Assembly (NCBI RefSeq): GCF_000488255.1
Contig: NZ_KI530755.1
Coordinates: forward strand, 124,001 to 188,000
Length of the DNA: 64,000 nt
From: Acinetobacter indicus CIP 110367
GTDB lineage: Bacteria; Pseudomonadota; Gammaproteobacteria; Pseudomonadales; Moraxellaceae
Reading direction: 5' to 3'
Below the pieces are notes generated by a model. It searched no databases and had not been told where the DNA came from. It worked only from the letters and a program-made list of their open reading frames with translations. Both the position numbers and the translations under genes were made by a program. Below are positions 9,999-19,930 of this stretch, piece after piece; within the stretch, counting starts at the first letter, position 1, and each line of letters begins with the position of its first letter.

Positions 9999-11078
9999 AT
10001 GGCTGAATTAGACTCTCCTTTGGTTTTGGGTGATCTTCATCTTAAAAACCGTGTCGTGATGGCACCTTTAACCCGCAATCGTGCCAGCGATGATCGTATA
10101 CCTACGCCAATGATGGTTGAATACTATGCGCAACGTGCAAGTGCTGGCCTGATTATTTCTGAAGCCACAGTGATTTCTGAAGAAGCCAATGGCTATTTAA
10201 ATACTCCAGGATTGTTTACCGATGCTCAGGTCGAAGGCTGGAAAAAGGTCACTCAAGCGGTTCATGACAAGGGCGGTCTGATTGTTGCCCAGCTTTGGCA
10301 TGTTGGTCGTGTATCGCATCCGGATCTGTTAAATGGTGAAACACCAGTCTCTGCAAGTGCAGTACAACAAGCGGGTCATGTCAGCTTGTTACGTCCAAAA
10401 CGTCCATACGTTACGCCACGTCCTTTGGAAGTTTCTGAAATTCACGCGATTACCGAGCAATATAAACAGGCAGCGATACGTGCCAAAGACGCCGGTTTTG
10501 ACGGGGTAGAACTGCACGCGGCCAATGGCTATTTAATTGACCAGTTCCTGCAAAGCAAGACCAACCAGCGTGAAGATCAGTATGGCGGTTCAGTTGAAAA
10601 CCGTGCCCGTTTCCTGCTGGAAGTGGTGGATGCCTTGATTGAAGTCTGGGGTGCCGGTCGTGTGGGTGTACACCTTGCACCGCGCGGTGATGAGCATGAT
10701 ATGGGCGATGATGATCCACGTGAAACATTTGGCTATGTGATGCAGGAATTGGGTAAACGCCAGATCGCGTTTTTCTTTACCCGTGAATATTTGGCAGAAG
10801 ACAGTATTTCCGAGTATATGAAACAGCGTTCAGGTGGTGTTCCCTACATTGCCAATATGCGTTTAAGCCGTGCCGATGCGATTGAACTGCTGGCTTCGGG
10901 CAAAGCCGATGCCGTGTCTTTTGGTAAGGCTTATATTGCCAACCCGGATTTATATGAACGTCTGCTGGATGATGCACCGCTAAATGATTTGCAGCTGGAA
11001 ACCATGATTGGGGTGCAGGGTGCAGCAGGCTATACCGATTATCCAACTCTGGCTGAAAGCGTGGTGAATGCCGACTAA
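9999..11078 (+). CDS. Alkene reductase / NADH:flavin oxidoreductase (Old Yellow Enzyme family)
   Basis: FMN-dependent reduction of activated C=C bonds (enals, enones, N-ethylmaleimide) and sometimes nitrate esters, with NAD(P)H, in the cytosol. It is about 359 residues from ATG 9999, which has AGAGG five bases upstream; an in-frame GTG at 9981 lacks this. Family blocks: NRVVMAPLTRNRA near the N-terminus, AQLWHVGRVSHP, the substrate-binding pair in DGVELHAANGYLIDQFL, and NQREDQYGGSVENRARF. The RMSP-type segment is not standard, with HLAPRGDEHDMGDDD in its place. The preceding ArsR-type regulator suggests electrophile-inducible expression, comparable in logic to NemR-NemA. Confidence 0.9.
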   Translation: MAELDSPLVLGDLHLKNRVVMAPLTRNRASDDRIPTPMMVEYYAQRASAGLIISEATVISEEANGYLNTPGLFTDAQVEGWKKVTQAVHDKGGLIVAQLWHVGRVSHPDLLNGETPVSASAVQQAGHVSLLRPKRPYVTPRPLEVSEIHAITEQYKQAAIRAKDAGFDGVELHAANGYLIDQFLQSKTNQREDQYGGSVENRARFLLEVVDALIEVWGAGRVGVHLAPRGDEHDMGDDDPRETFGYVMQELGKRQIAFFFTREYLAEDSISEYMKQRSGGVPYIANMRLSRADAIELLASGKADAVSFGKAYIANPDLYERLLDDAPLNDLQLETMIGVQGAAGYTDYPTLAESVVNAD

Positions 11079-11184
11079 AGCAGCCGCGTTGTTGCTTTGC
11101 TTTTTTATTTGGAGCCATATCCATTAACATGCGGATAGGGCTCTGTTATATTCTCAGGGCAAAAAATCAGTTTGAGGCATCTCT

Positions 11185-12465
11185 TTGGCTACTCCGTTTT
11201 GGTATAACGCAGCGTTATCTGTTCTAAAACCGTTGTATCGGTCGCGTATTAAAAAGCGGGCCGAGAGTGAAGCGCAGTATCAGCAGGAAATTGTAGAGCG
11301 TTTCGGGCCATTTCAGCCGCCGAAAAATCTGCAGGCGATCTGGTTTCATGTGGTCTCGGTGGGAGAAACCAACGCGGCCCAGCCTTTAATTGAACATTAT
11401 TTAAAAGCCGGTCATCCGGTGCTGGTCACCAACACCACCAAAACCGGACAGGCACGGGCTAAATCTCTCTTTTTAAAAGCACCGTATGAGGCGCTGTTTC
11501 AGGCAGTGTATTTACCAGCCGACCAGAAACATCTGATTGCCGATTTTTATCAGAAATATCAGCCGAAATTATTATTGTTGATGGAAACCGAGCTGTGGCC
11601 GAACCTGATTGATCAGGCCAAAAACTTCCATGTGCCGTGCCTGTTGCTGAATGCACGGCTGTCCGAAAAATCGGCCAAAGGCTATGCCAAAGTCTCCGGC
11701 CTGACCCGGGCGATGTTGCAGGGTTTGACGCAGCTGTTGGTGCAAGATCAGGCCTCACATAGCCGCTTTGTAGCACTGGGTGCAGTTGCTGAACAGACCC
11801 AGGTGGTGGGCAGTATTAAATTTGATATTAGTGCACCGCCTGCTTTTATTGAACAGGCCAACATGTTGCAGCAGGACTGGCAGCTGGCAGGCCGTAAAGT
11901 GATCACACTGGCCAGCACCCATGCTCCAGAAGAAAAAGATGTGCTGGCCGCGTTAAAACCAGCCCTGATGGCAGATCCGGCACTGGTTTGTATTGTGGTA
12001 CCGCGCCATCCGGAACGTTTTGATGACGTCTTTCACGCGGCACAGGCCTTGGATTTGCGTACCCAACGCCGCAGTTTGGGACAAACTATTGAAGCGGATA
12101 CCCAGGTCTATCTGGCAGATTCAATGGGTGAGATGTGGCTATGGTATGCACTTAGCCAAGCTTGTTATGTCGGCGGTTCTTTAAATGAACCGGGTGGTGG
12201 GCATAATATTCTGGAGCCGATTGCGCTGCATGTGCCGACCATTCTGGGCAAGAATTATTTTAATTTTCAGACCATTGTTGATGAGTTTCTCGACGCTCAA
12301 GCGGTGGTGGTGGTAGAGAATGCTGAACAAGCGGCACAGACCATGCTGGAGATCTTATCGGATTCCTCCAAAGCACTGGCTTTAAATACCGCAGCACAAA
12401 AGATTATGCAGCAGAATCAGGGTTCACTGGCAAAGCATATTTCGGTGATTGATCAATATCTTTGA
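11185..12465 (+). CDS. waaA: 3-deoxy-D-manno-octulosonic acid (Kdo) transferase
   Basis: Transfers Kdo from CMP-Kdo to lipid IVA at the inner membrane during LPS/LOS core synthesis. It has 426 residues, the normal WaaA length. It starts with TTG 11185 (MATPFWYNAALSVLKPLY), preceded by TGAGG at a good distance, and no better ATG is available. Family features are IWFHVVSVGETNAAQPLI near 53, the METELWPN motif near 133, CLLLNARLS, and the sugar-nucleotide site with YVGGSLNEPGGGHNILEP near 335. The N-terminal hydrophobic helix is the monotopic membrane anchor. It stands alone. Confidence 0.95.
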   Translation: MATPFWYNAALSVLKPLYRSRIKKRAESEAQYQQEIVERFGPFQPPKNLQAIWFHVVSVGETNAAQPLIEHYLKAGHPVLVTNTTKTGQARAKSLFLKAPYEALFQAVYLPADQKHLIADFYQKYQPKLLLLMETELWPNLIDQAKNFHVPCLLLNARLSEKSAKGYAKVSGLTRAMLQGLTQLLVQDQASHSRFVALGAVAEQTQVVGSIKFDISAPPAFIEQANMLQQDWQLAGRKVITLASTHAPEEKDVLAALKPALMADPALVCIVVPRHPERFDDVFHAAQALDLRTQRRSLGQTIEADTQVYLADSMGEMWLWYALSQACYVGGSLNEPGGGHNILEPIALHVPTILGKNYFNFQTIVDEFLDAQAVVVVENAEQAAQTMLEILSDSSKALALNTAAQKIMQQNQGSLAKHISVIDQYL

Positions 12466-12660
12466 TGCTATTCTGATGGGTAAAGAAGCTGATTTTCATG
12501 GATTTACGAGATCAGATTCAAACCGGGCCTTCTCTTTATAGATTTAATACCAGGAGCTCTGCTTTCTTTTACTTTTGTTTCGGCAAAAGGAGTCCTGCCT
12601 CGGACCGTTGTGGATGACGTTTCCGCCTATCCAGTGATGGATTTGTTGAGTTATTTTTTT

Positions 12661-13371
12661 ATGAATATTGTCCTTCTTGATCCTCGCCAAACTGAATCTG
12701 AACTGTGGTCGATTAGTTCAACGCGGCAGTTAGCGCATTTGCAACAGCATCTGGATATTCAGGTTGGTGATACCCTGAAAGTTGGGATTCGTGAAGGCAA
12801 ACGGTATCTCACGGAAATTATCGAAATTACAGAAAAAACGGTTCGTCTTAAACCGTTAAAAGAAGAAGCTGTGCCAGCGAAATTGCCAGTAACGTTAATT
12901 GTGGCTTTACCACGTCCGAAAGTGCTGCGCCGTTTAATTATGGATGCAGTCACAGTCGGGGTGGAAAAAATTATCCTGATGCATAGCTATCGGGTCGATA
13001 AAAGCTACTGGCAGACGCCATTTTTACAGCAGCTGGAGCATTATATTGAACTGGGGCTGGAGCAGGCTGGCGATACCATTGCACCAAAAGTTGAACTGTA
13101 CAAACGCTTTAAACCCTTTGTTGAAGATATTTTACCGGGTCTGATTAGCGCCGATTGTCCCGCCTATGTGGCACATCCCTATGCAGAGATGCGCATGCCT
13201 GCTGCGATTCAGCATCCCTGTAGCATTGTGATTGGGCCGGAAGGTGGTTTTATTCCTTATGAGGTCGATCTTTTGATACATAACGGCTGCCAGGCGGTGA
13301 GTCTGGGCAACCGGATTATCCGTACAGAAACCGTGATTCCGTATGTGCTGGGACGTTTATTTAGCCTCTGA
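12661..13371 (+). CDS. rsmE: 16S rRNA (uracil1498-N3)-methyltransferase
   Basis: SPOUT-class S-adenosylmethionine methyltransferase that modifies U1498 of 16S rRNA. From ATG 12661 (MNIVLLDPRQTESE) the protein has 236 residues, the usual length. An in-frame upstream GTG at 12610 adds 17 residues with no family counterpart and is rejected. An N-terminal PUA-like domain (residues 1-70) is followed by the trefoil-knot domain: LIVALPRPKVLRRLIMDAV, VIGPEGGFIPYEVDLL near 190 and SLGNRIIRTETV near 215. The last 15 bases overlap the convergent mscS-type gene. Confidence 0.93.
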   Translation: MNIVLLDPRQTESELWSISSTRQLAHLQQHLDIQVGDTLKVGIREGKRYLTEIIEITEKTVRLKPLKEEAVPAKLPVTLIVALPRPKVLRRLIMDAVTVGVEKIILMHSYRVDKSYWQTPFLQQLEHYIELGLEQAGDTIAPKVELYKRFKPFVEDILPGLISADCPAYVAHPYAEMRMPAAIQHPCSIVIGPEGGFIPYEVDLLIHNGCQAVSLGNRIIRTETVIPYVLGRLFSL

Positions 13372-14394
13372 GCTGTCTGCCACGGAAGGATCACCGCGAT
13401 AGACTTTCACTTCCTGCACCGGGTAAGGAATAGAAATGCCTTGTTCGGCAAAGCTTTGAATGACTTCTTCCTGGATTTTACTGATTGATGCCGCGCTATT
13501 GGTTTCGCTGGTGTTGATCCACCATTGCACGCGTAAATTGACCGAGAAATTGGCCAGCGCATCGACATTAACGCTAAATTCCGGCTGGGTCAGAATGGTC
13601 GGGTCACGTTTCAGAATGCACATCACCAGATCTTTGGCTTTCTGAATGTCATCTTCATAGCCAATGCCGACCACAAATTCGCAGCGGCGGCGTGGAAAGG
13701 CAGTATTGACAGTAATGGCGCTGGTATAGACCGTGGCATTGGGAATCACAATGCGGCGACCATCGGCCGAGCGTAAAAAGGTGGCGCGAATCTGGATATC
13801 TTCGACCGTACCTTCTAATCCATTCACCAGAATGCTGTCGCCAATCTTAAAGGGCTCACCCAGTAAAATCAGCACGCCGGAAAGCAGGTTCTGGAAAATA
13901 TCCTTAAAGGCAAAGCCAATGGCAACCGAGCCAATCCCGAGGGCACTCATCAGCTGGCTTGGGGTAAAACCAGGAATGGCAATCACCAGACCAATTAAGA
14001 AACCGAAGAAGATAATCACCGAACTGCCAACCCGGTTCAGTACCAGCACCAGATTTTGCCGGGTATAACTGCGGTTGGATAAGGTTTTTTTCACAAAAAA
14101 TTTAAACAGCTGGGCAATCAGCCAGAAAATCAGAATCACGCCAAGCGCGATCAGGAAATAGGGCACACGCTCCCAGAAGCCTTCCATGATTTTATCAATA
14201 GCAGAATAGGCATCATTGTATTTATGGGTATGTTCAATGACTTTCTGGGTGGTTTTTTCCGTGGCCTGTTGAATCAGCTCGGAAGTTTCTTGGGTGACTT
14301 CGCCCAGTTGGGTTTTTTCTTCAGCCACGAATCTGCCAGTCCTCAGCAATAAAATTGTATTTTGCCTGAAATCCGCCCGGATTTTAATAAACAT
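13357..14394 (-). CDS. Small-conductance mechanosensitive channel (MscS family)
   Basis: Inner-membrane channel of the MscS fold that opens under membrane tension to release solutes. Up to 345 residues are encoded. Three hydrophobic segments lie at about 75-105, 125-150 and 150-185. The last is the pore helix, with the Gly/Ala pattern QLMSALGIGSVAIGFAFKD. Then comes the beta domain (GDSILVNGLEGTVEDIQIR) and the alpha/beta cytoplasmic vestibule (YEDDIQKAKDLV). The start is doubtful: GTG 14328 (VAEEKTQLGE) would remove 22 residues that do not look native. It overlaps the rsmE end by 15 bp, tail to tail. Confidence 0.9.
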   Translation of the reverse strand: MFIKIRADFRQNTILLLRTGRFVAEEKTQLGEVTQETSELIQQATEKTTQKVIEHTHKYNDAYSAIDKIMEGFWERVPYFLIALGVILIFWLIAQLFKFFVKKTLSNRSYTRQNLVLVLNRVGSSVIIFFGFLIGLVIAIPGFTPSQLMSALGIGSVAIGFAFKDIFQNLLSGVLILLGEPFKIGDSILVNGLEGTVEDIQIRATFLRSADGRRIVIPNATVYTSAITVNTAFPRRRCEFVVGIGYEDDIQKAKDLVMCILKRDPTILTQPEFSVNVDALANFSVNLRVQWWINTSETNSAASISKIQEEVIQSFAEQGISIPYPVQEVKVYRGDPSVADSSEAK

Positions 14395-14548
14395 TCTGCA
14401 AGCGTGCTGCCGATTTTTGCAAAGTACACTGCGGTTTTGACTGCAAGCGGGTGGTTTTTATAGATAAAGCTACTGCTCTTATACTGAAAAGTACGACAAA
14501 GACATTGAATCTGCTGGTGTATCTGTGCTTAAAATTAAATCAATCGCT

Positions 14549-14565
14549 ACGACCAAAGCATGATT
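14549..14565 (+). promoter_or_regulatory. Putative acetate-regulon site upstream of acs
   Basis: ACGACCAAAGCATGATT lies 123 bases before the acs start. The core ACGACCAAAG recurs upstream of DUF485-actP (24717) and, with one change, of the gene ending at 20747 (20876). It is a candidate target of the LuxR-type response regulator at 19264. Confidence 0.45.
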
Positions 14566-14671
14566 GTGGTGGAGAAAAAATAAGCGTCATACTGCTGATA
14601 TGCAGAAATAAAAAATCAAGAATGTGGCATACATCGCGTGATGAGATGAGAGAAGATCAAGGAAGTATAAT

Positions 14672-16615
14672 ATGAATGAGATCTATCCTGTACCCGAAGA
14701 ATTTAAGAAAACTGCGCGTACCAACGAGGCAGAATATTTCGAACGTTATCAGCAATCCATTGAACAACCCGACGAGTTCTGGGCCGAGCAGGCCAAGCGT
14801 CTGGACTGGATTAAACCGTTTACCCAGGTCAAAAATACCAATTATGATCCGGACAATTTCAAGATTGAATGGTTTGCCGATGGCCAGCTCAATGTCAGTG
14901 CCAACTGTCTGGACCGGCATTTAAAAGAACATCCTTATAAACCGGCAATTATCTGGGAAGGTGACCACCCTTCACGGCATAAAATTATTTCCTACCGCGA
15001 GCTGTACGATGAAACCTGCCGCTTTGCCAATGTGCTGAAAAAAAATGGCGTCACCAAAGGCGACCGCGTAGTACTGTATATGCCAATGGTGTCCGAGGCG
15101 GCCATTGCTATGCTGGCCTGTGCCCGGATTGGTGCGGTACATTGTGTGGTGTTTGGTGGATTCTCTCCAGATTCGCTGGCCAGCCGGATTGAAGACAGTC
15201 AGGCCAAACTGGTGATTACTGCGGATTCGGCCATGCGTGGCGGCAAGCCGATTTATTTAAAGGCCAATGTCGATCAGGCCCTTACTGTGGCCGGTACAGA
15301 GTCGGTGCAGAATGTGATTGTGGTCCACCGGACCGGTAACCCGATTGAAATGAAAGCCGGGCGTGACCTGTGGTATCACATGGAAATCATGACGGTCAAT
15401 GAAATTTGCCCGCCTGAGCCAATGAATGCTGAAGATCCGTTATTTATTTTATATACCTCTGGTTCGACCGGTAAGCCGAAAGGAGTGCTGCACACCACCG
15501 GCGGTTATCTGACCTATGTCAACAGCACCTTCCGTGAAGTTTTTGATATTAAACAGGATGATGTGTTCTGGTGTACCGCTGATGTCGGCTGGGTGACCGG
15601 GCATTCCTATGTGATTTACGGGCCATTATCGAACGGCACCACCACGGTGATGTTTGAAGGGGTGCCGCAATATCCGACCTGGGCGCGCACCGGACATTTG
15701 ATTGATAAACACAACGTCACGATTTTATATACCGCACCCACTGCGATTCGCGCCATGATGCGTGAAGGTGACAGCTTTGTACGGGAAAGTGACCGCAGCA
15801 GTCTGCGTCTGCTTGGTTCGGTCGGTGAACCGATTAACCCGGAAGCCTGGAACTGGTACTACACCGTGGTCGGTGAAAGCCGCTGCCCAATTGTGGATAC
15901 CTGGTGGCAAACCGAAACCGGCGGGATTCTGATGTCGCCGCTGCCAGGGGCAACACCACTGAAACCAGGCTCGGCCACGCGTCCGCTGTTTGGGGTACAA
16001 CCGGCTCTGGTTGATGCTGAAGGCAATGAGCTGGAAGGCGAAGCCGAAGGTAACCTGATTATCAAGGATTCCTGGCCGGGGCAAATGCGCACCATCTGGG
16101 GTGATCCGGCTCGCTTTATTGAAGCCTATTTTGCCACCTATCCGGGCAGTTACTTTACCGGAGATGGCGCGCGCCGCGATAAAGATGGCTATTACTGGAT
16201 TACCGGCCGGGTCGATGATGTCCTGAATATTTCCGGACACCGTTTGGGCACGGCTGAAATTGAAAGTGCGCTGGTGGCACATGATGCGGTGGCCGAAGCC
16301 GCGGTGGTAGGCATGCCGCATGATATTAAAGGTCAGGGCATTTGTACCTTTGTTACCTTGCAAGCCGGCGTGACAGAAAGTGATGAGCTGCGTACCGAAC
16401 TGGTCAACTGGGTCCGGAAAATTCTGGGGCCGGTGGCCACTCCAGATGCGCTGCATTGGGCGCCGGCTTTACCAAAAACCCGTTCCGGTAAAATCATGCG
16501 CCGGATCTTGAGAAAAATTGCCGCCAATGAGCTGGATAGTCTGGGCGATACCTCAACCCTGGCAGAACCACAAGTGGTAGATCAGCTGATTGCCACGGTG
16601 CAAGCCAGCCGTTAA
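14672..16615 (+). CDS. acs: Acetyl-CoA synthetase (acetate-CoA ligase, AMP-forming)
   Basis: Activates acetate to acetyl-CoA through acetyl-AMP in the cytosol, the high-affinity route of acetate use. It has 647 residues, normal for Acs. The P-loop is [19 protein letters not shown] near 265. [20 protein letters not shown], and [18 protein letters not shown] are the adenylate-forming motifs. [11 protein letters not shown] places the catalytic and acetylation-sensitive Lys at 607. Upstream, 277 bases hold the putative regulator site at 14549. The regulator, sensor kinase and acetate permease genes lie within 12 kb. A terminator follows at 16628. Confidence 0.97.
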   Translation: MNEIYPVPEEFKKTARTNEAEYFERYQQSIEQPDEFWAEQAKRLDWIKPFTQVKNTNYDPDNFKIEWFADGQLNVSANCLDRHLKEHPYKPAIIWEGDHPSRHKIISYRELYDETCRFANVLKKNGVTKGDRVVLYMPMVSEAAIAMLACARIGAVHCVVFGGFSPDSLASRIEDSQAKLVITADSAMRGGKPIYLKANVDQALTVAGTESVQNVIVVHRTGNPIEMKAGRDLWYHMEIMTVNEICPPEPMNAEDPLFILYTSGSTGKPKGVLHTTGGYLTYVNSTFREVFDIKQDDVFWCTADVGWVTGHSYVIYGPLSNGTTTVMFEGVPQYPTWARTGHLIDKHNVTILYTAPTAIRAMMREGDSFVRESDRSSLRLLGSVGEPINPEAWNWYYTVVGESRCPIVDTWWQTETGGILMSPLPGATPLKPGSATRPLFGVQPALVDAEGNELEGEAEGNLIIKDSWPGQMRTIWGDPARFIEAYFATYPGSYFTGDGARRDKDGYYWITGRVDDVLNISGHRLGTAEIESALVAHDAVAEAAVVGMPHDIKGQGICTFVTLQAGVTESDELRTELVNWVRKILGPVATPDALHWAPALPKTRSGKIMRRILRKIAANELDSLGDTSTLAEPQVVDQLIATVQASR

Positions 16616-16627
16616 AAAATAAATATT

Positions 16628-16657
16628 AAAATACCGCCTCTCGCAGGCGGTATTTTT
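16628..16657 (+). terminator. Terminator after acs
   Basis: Stem ATACCGCCT/AGGCGGTAT with loop CTCGC, then TTTT, 12 bases after the acs stop. Confidence 0.85.
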
Positions 16658-16751
16658 ATGCTGAAAGCCGTGTAGCATAGCTGGACACGATGCGAGCACA
16701 ACAGCCAGCTCCACCCACGACAAAACCATTGATCAAGGATATGATTTTCAG

Positions 16752-17930
16752 ATGAACCCGACTACGGCCACTGTTTTAGACCCGCTTGAAATTGCCCGGC
16801 AACTGGCTCACCAGTTTGCCCAGACCGCTGCTGAACGTGACCGGCAGGGCGGTAATCCCAAAGCGGAGCGTGATCTGATTCGCCGTAGCGGGTTGTTGAG
16901 TTTATCAATCCCGACAGAATATGGCGGGCAGGGTGCAACCTGGCCGACCATATTTAAAACGGTCCAGATTTTGGCACAAGCGGACAGCTCCTTGGCGCAT
17001 GTCTATGCATTTCATCATTTACTGATTGCCACCGTGCAGCTGTTTGCCCAGCCCGCACAATATCAGCACTGGTTACAACAGACAGTTCAGCAGCAGCTGT
17101 TCTGGGGCAATGCCCTGAATCCGCTGGATCGGCGTACCACGGTCACACCGGTTGCAGATTCTGAATATCTGTTTCAGGGCGATAAAAGCTTCTGCTCCGG
17201 TTCGGTCGATTCAGACATGTTGCTCTGTTCCGGTTATGATGCGACCGGCAGGCTTTTGATTGCGGTGATTCCGAGTACCCGGAGCGGCGTTCATTTTCTG
17301 GGTGATTGGCACAATATGGGACAGCGCCAGACCGATAGCGGCACGACCCATTTTGAACAGGTGCGTGTTCATCAACATGAATTGCTGCTGAATCCCGGAC
17401 CGCTAAGTACGCCTTATGCCAGTTTGCGGCCACTGATTGCACAACTGATTTTTGTGCATCTGTTTTTGGGTGTGGCCGAAGGGGCATTTGAAACCGCGAT
17501 TCAGAGCGTGCAAGGTCAAAAAGCCTGGTCCAAATCTCGGGTCGAGCAGGCGGTGGATGACCCGTTTATTCAACGGCATTGTGCCGAGTTTTATCTGCAG
17601 CTAGAAAGTGTCCGGCTTTTGGCAGATAAAGCCGTGCAGAGTGTGCAGCAGGCTTGGCGCATCGGACCGGAACTCACGGCTGAACAGCGCGGTGAAGTAG
17701 CGGTGGCCATTGCTACGGCCAAAATTGCCTCGACCAATACCTCTTTATATATTACCGAGCAGATGTTTCAGGTAATGGGCGCACGGGCCACCACCGCCCA
17801 GCTGAATCTGGACCGTTTCTGGCGCAATGTGCGTACTCAGACCCTGCATGATCCGGTGGATTATAAATATCAGGAACTGGGTGAATGGGTGCTGACTGGC
17901 AAAGTGCCAGATCCCAGTTTTTATTCTTAG
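16752..17930 (+). CDS. Acyl-CoA-dehydrogenase-fold flavin monooxygenase (SfnB/DszC-like)
   Basis: A 392-residue cytosolic protein of the acyl-CoA dehydrogenase superfamily. It resembles the group that uses reduced FMN to oxidise organosulfur compounds (SfnB/SfnC, DszC) rather than true acyl-CoA dehydrogenases. Evidence: the N-terminal helical domain SGLLSLSIPTEYGGQGATW, the beta domain NMGQRQTDSGTTHFEQVRV, and the C-terminal RFWRNVRTQTLHDPVDYKY, whose HDPVDYK block is typical of this branch. The usual acyl-CoA dehydrogenase catalytic Glu is not evident. It converges on an MsuE-like FMN reductase, which would supply FMNH2. The substrate is not determinable here; sulfone or sulfonate oxidation is inference. 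Confidence 0.75.
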   Translation: MNPTTATVLDPLEIARQLAHQFAQTAAERDRQGGNPKAERDLIRRSGLLSLSIPTEYGGQGATWPTIFKTVQILAQADSSLAHVYAFHHLLIATVQLFAQPAQYQHWLQQTVQQQLFWGNALNPLDRRTTVTPVADSEYLFQGDKSFCSGSVDSDMLLCSGYDATGRLLIAVIPSTRSGVHFLGDWHNMGQRQTDSGTTHFEQVRVHQHELLLNPGPLSTPYASLRPLIAQLIFVHLFLGVAEGAFETAIQSVQGQKAWSKSRVEQAVDDPFIQRHCAEFYLQLESVRLLADKAVQSVQQAWRIGPELTAEQRGEVAVAIATAKIASTNTSLYITEQMFQVMGARATTAQLNLDRFWRNVRTQTLHDPVDYKYQELGEWVLTGKVPDPSFYS

Positions 17931-17981
17931 GACTAAAACCGCTTCATTCTCATTTCATTGAGTCAGATAAAATGAAAAAAT

Positions 17982-18003
17982 CCCTCAAGCCGAGTCTTGA
18001 GGG
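17982..18003. terminator. Bidirectional terminator between the monooxygenase and the FMN reductase
   Basis: Stem CCCTCAAG/CTTGAGGG with loop CCGAGT. It is flanked by A's on the left (giving a U run for the minus strand) and by few T's on the right. Confidence 0.55.
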
Positions 18004-18156
18004 AAAAATAAGGGGCCTGTTGTTGTGTTTATTTGATCCGGCATTGCAGCGATGTTTCGCTGCAAGCTTGCGGATCCAGGCTGCTGCAAGCCTGAATCCG
18101 CAGGATCAATGGCCAAGACTTCACTCGGAAGAAGGGAATGCCAGCGGGTCAGCCAA

Positions 18157-18888
18157 TTACGCGACTTGCGGTTTGACCTTGTTCTGATGCAGACGCGATT
18201 CTGCTGCATCCAGACTAGGTACTGCAGCAGAAGGTAGTACTTCATCCTGCTCAATCTGTTTATTAATGCCCAGGTTCTGGTTGGCCTGCTGGGTTTTACT
18301 TTTCACCACTTCGGCGCGCTGGCCTTTGGCCGGTGCCCATTCCAGAATGGGCAGGGCGCGTGCCACAGCCAACGTAATCCGGTCACGCAGGGCCTCGCTA
18401 TAGATGGTGTATTCCAGGGTAAAGTCACGGTCTGTGGCATAGACACCAATAGGCAAGGTTTGCGCCTGGAAAAAGCTGAATAACGGACGCAGCTGATGCT
18501 CCAGTACCAAGGCATGGCGATCACTACCCCCCGATGCCGCCAGTAATACCGGTACATCTACCAGCGCAGTCTGTTCGACAAAATCAAAGAAATGTTTGAA
18601 TAGACCGGTAAAGGAGGCGCGATATACCGGTGTACCGACAATTAATGCATCCGCTGCTTCAACGGCAGCCAGATCATCCTGCACGCGCTGTGGTAACTGC
18701 TTGCGGTAAATGGCACCGCCCAGCAAAGGGGCAATTTCACTGAATTTAATAAAATGCACCTGAATCGGGGTGGCTTCGCCCAGTTCATCAATAATGGCTT
18801 GCACCAAAGCTTCGGTTTTAGACGGATGATTTAAGCCGCCCGATACTGCGACAATATTGAGCGGTTTGGTTGAATTGAAAACAGACAT
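18157..18888 (-). CDS. NAD(P)H-dependent FMN reductase (MsuE-like)
   Basis: A flavodoxin-like reductase of about 243 residues that gives FMNH2 to two-component monooxygenases. The start is ATG 18888 (MSVFNSTKPLNIVAVSGGL) with AGGTAAG upstream; in-frame codons to 18936 are not needed. Flavin phosphate loop: VSGGLNHPSKTEALVQ. Further motifs are VGTPVYRASFTGLFKHFFDF near 80-100 and LLAASGGSDRHALVLEHQLRPLF (given in two parts here: LLAASGGSDRH, ALVLEHQLRPLF). The tail of about 45 residues (PAKGQRAEVVKSKTQQ and on) is longer than in most homologues and Gln-rich. It converges with the monooxygenase at 16752, its likely partner. Confidence 0.85.
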   Translation of the reverse strand: MSVFNSTKPLNIVAVSGGLNHPSKTEALVQAIIDELGEATPIQVHFIKFSEIAPLLGGAIYRKQLPQRVQDDLAAVEAADALIVGTPVYRASFTGLFKHFFDFVEQTALVDVPVLLAASGGSDRHALVLEHQLRPLFSFFQAQTLPIGVYATDRDFTLEYTIYSEALRDRITLAVARALPILEWAPAKGQRAEVVKSKTQQANQNLGINKQIEQDEVLPSAAVPSLDAAESRLHQNKVKPQVA

Positions 18889-19263
18889 AGGCTTACCTGA
18901 ATTGTGGTTGATCTCGGAATGTCTGTTATTAATCAATAGTTGAATTACCCTGTAAAATAAGCAAATACAGAAAAGTTATCTGTTTTTCAGATAACTTTAA
19001 AATGAGCAATTAATAACCAAATTTAATGAAATAAATAATTGAAATTTATACTTATATGCGACTCAGATAAGCATCTGAATCAGGCTGATAAATGTTATAT
19101 CAAAATCAGATTTCCTATCTCAGATTTAAGAAAATGTAAGAAAATATGAATAATCGGACAAAAAATCTCGTTTAAGCCAAAAATAGTTCACTCTTGCATA
19201 TCCTTAACCGCATTTGTATGGGTAGAATAGGAGCCATTGTGCACAAGATCTCTCACGTCACTT
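18889..19263. other. AT-rich divergent promoter region between the FMN reductase and the response regulator
   Basis: About 375 bases with no coding frame. The ATAACTTTAAAATGAG and AAAATAGTTC stretches are AT-rich. No convincing repeat, terminator or operator was found. Confidence 0.5.
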
Positions 19264-19914
19264 ATGAATATTTTAATCGTTGATGATCATCCGCTGTTTC
19301 GTCATGCTTTAATTCAGGCTGTACGCTATAGCTTACCGCAAGCTCAAATTCATGAAACTGCTGCAGTCAATGAATTCTATGAACGTTTAGAAAAAGGACC
19401 TGAACCTGATCTTGTTCTCCTCGATTTAAATTTGCCAGGCGCTTCGGGTTTCTCGGCGCTGGTGCATGTGCGTGCACAATATCCTTCAATTCCGATTATT
19501 GTGGTGTCGGCACATGAAGAAGTGTCGATTATCCAGCGTGCCATTGCGCACGGTGCCATGGGCTATATTCCAAAATCTGCCCATCCAAGCCATATTGGCG
19601 AAGCGATTCGTCAGGTGCTGGAAGGGGAAATCTGGTTACCGCCAAACCTGCCGGCCAATGTCAATTTTGACCCGCGTGCTGCCGATGAAACTGCACTGGC
19701 AGAGCGGATTCAGTCCTTAACGCCGCAGCAGTTCCGTGTGTTGATGATGGTGGCTGAAGGCTTGCTGAATAAACAGATTGCCTATGAACTGGATGTTTCT
19801 GAAGCGACCATTAAGGCACACGTGACGGCGATTTTCCGTAAACTGGGCGTACAAAACCGTACCCAGGCGGTATTGGCGATTAATGCGCTGAATATTGAAG
19901 AAAAGAAAATCTAA
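19264..19914 (+). CDS. LuxR/NarL-type response regulator (ErdR/CrbR-like), probable acetate regulator
   Basis: A 216-residue DNA-binding response regulator. ATG 19264 gives the expected MNILIVDDHPLFRHAL; the in-frame TTG at 19237 is rejected. The receiver domain has the acidic pair DD at 6-7, phosphoacceptor Asp54 (LVLLDLNLPG), the switch Ser in VSAHEE and Lys in YIPKSA. The C-terminal HTH (residues ~145-205) includes LTPQQFRVLMMVAEGLLNKQ and ATIKAHVTAIFRKLG. It lies near acs and near the SSS-type hybrid kinase at 21153-24641. MxtR/ErdR and CrbS/CrbR pairs of this architecture are known to control acs in Pseudomonas and Vibrio; equivalence here is inferred. A terminator follows. Confidence 0.85.
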   Translation: MNILIVDDHPLFRHALIQAVRYSLPQAQIHETAAVNEFYERLEKGPEPDLVLLDLNLPGASGFSALVHVRAQYPSIPIIVVSAHEEVSIIQRAIAHGAMGYIPKSAHPSHIGEAIRQVLEGEIWLPPNLPANVNFDPRAADETALAERIQSLTPQQFRVLMMVAEGLLNKQIAYELDVSEATIKAHVTAIFRKLGVQNRTQAVLAINALNIEEKKI

Positions 19915-19930
19915 ATATTGAAAAATATAT

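Noticed and set aside
15725-16456. A 243-codon open frame antisense to acs
   Set aside because: It is a shadow of acs codon bias, with no domain, no ribosome binding site and no conserved motif.
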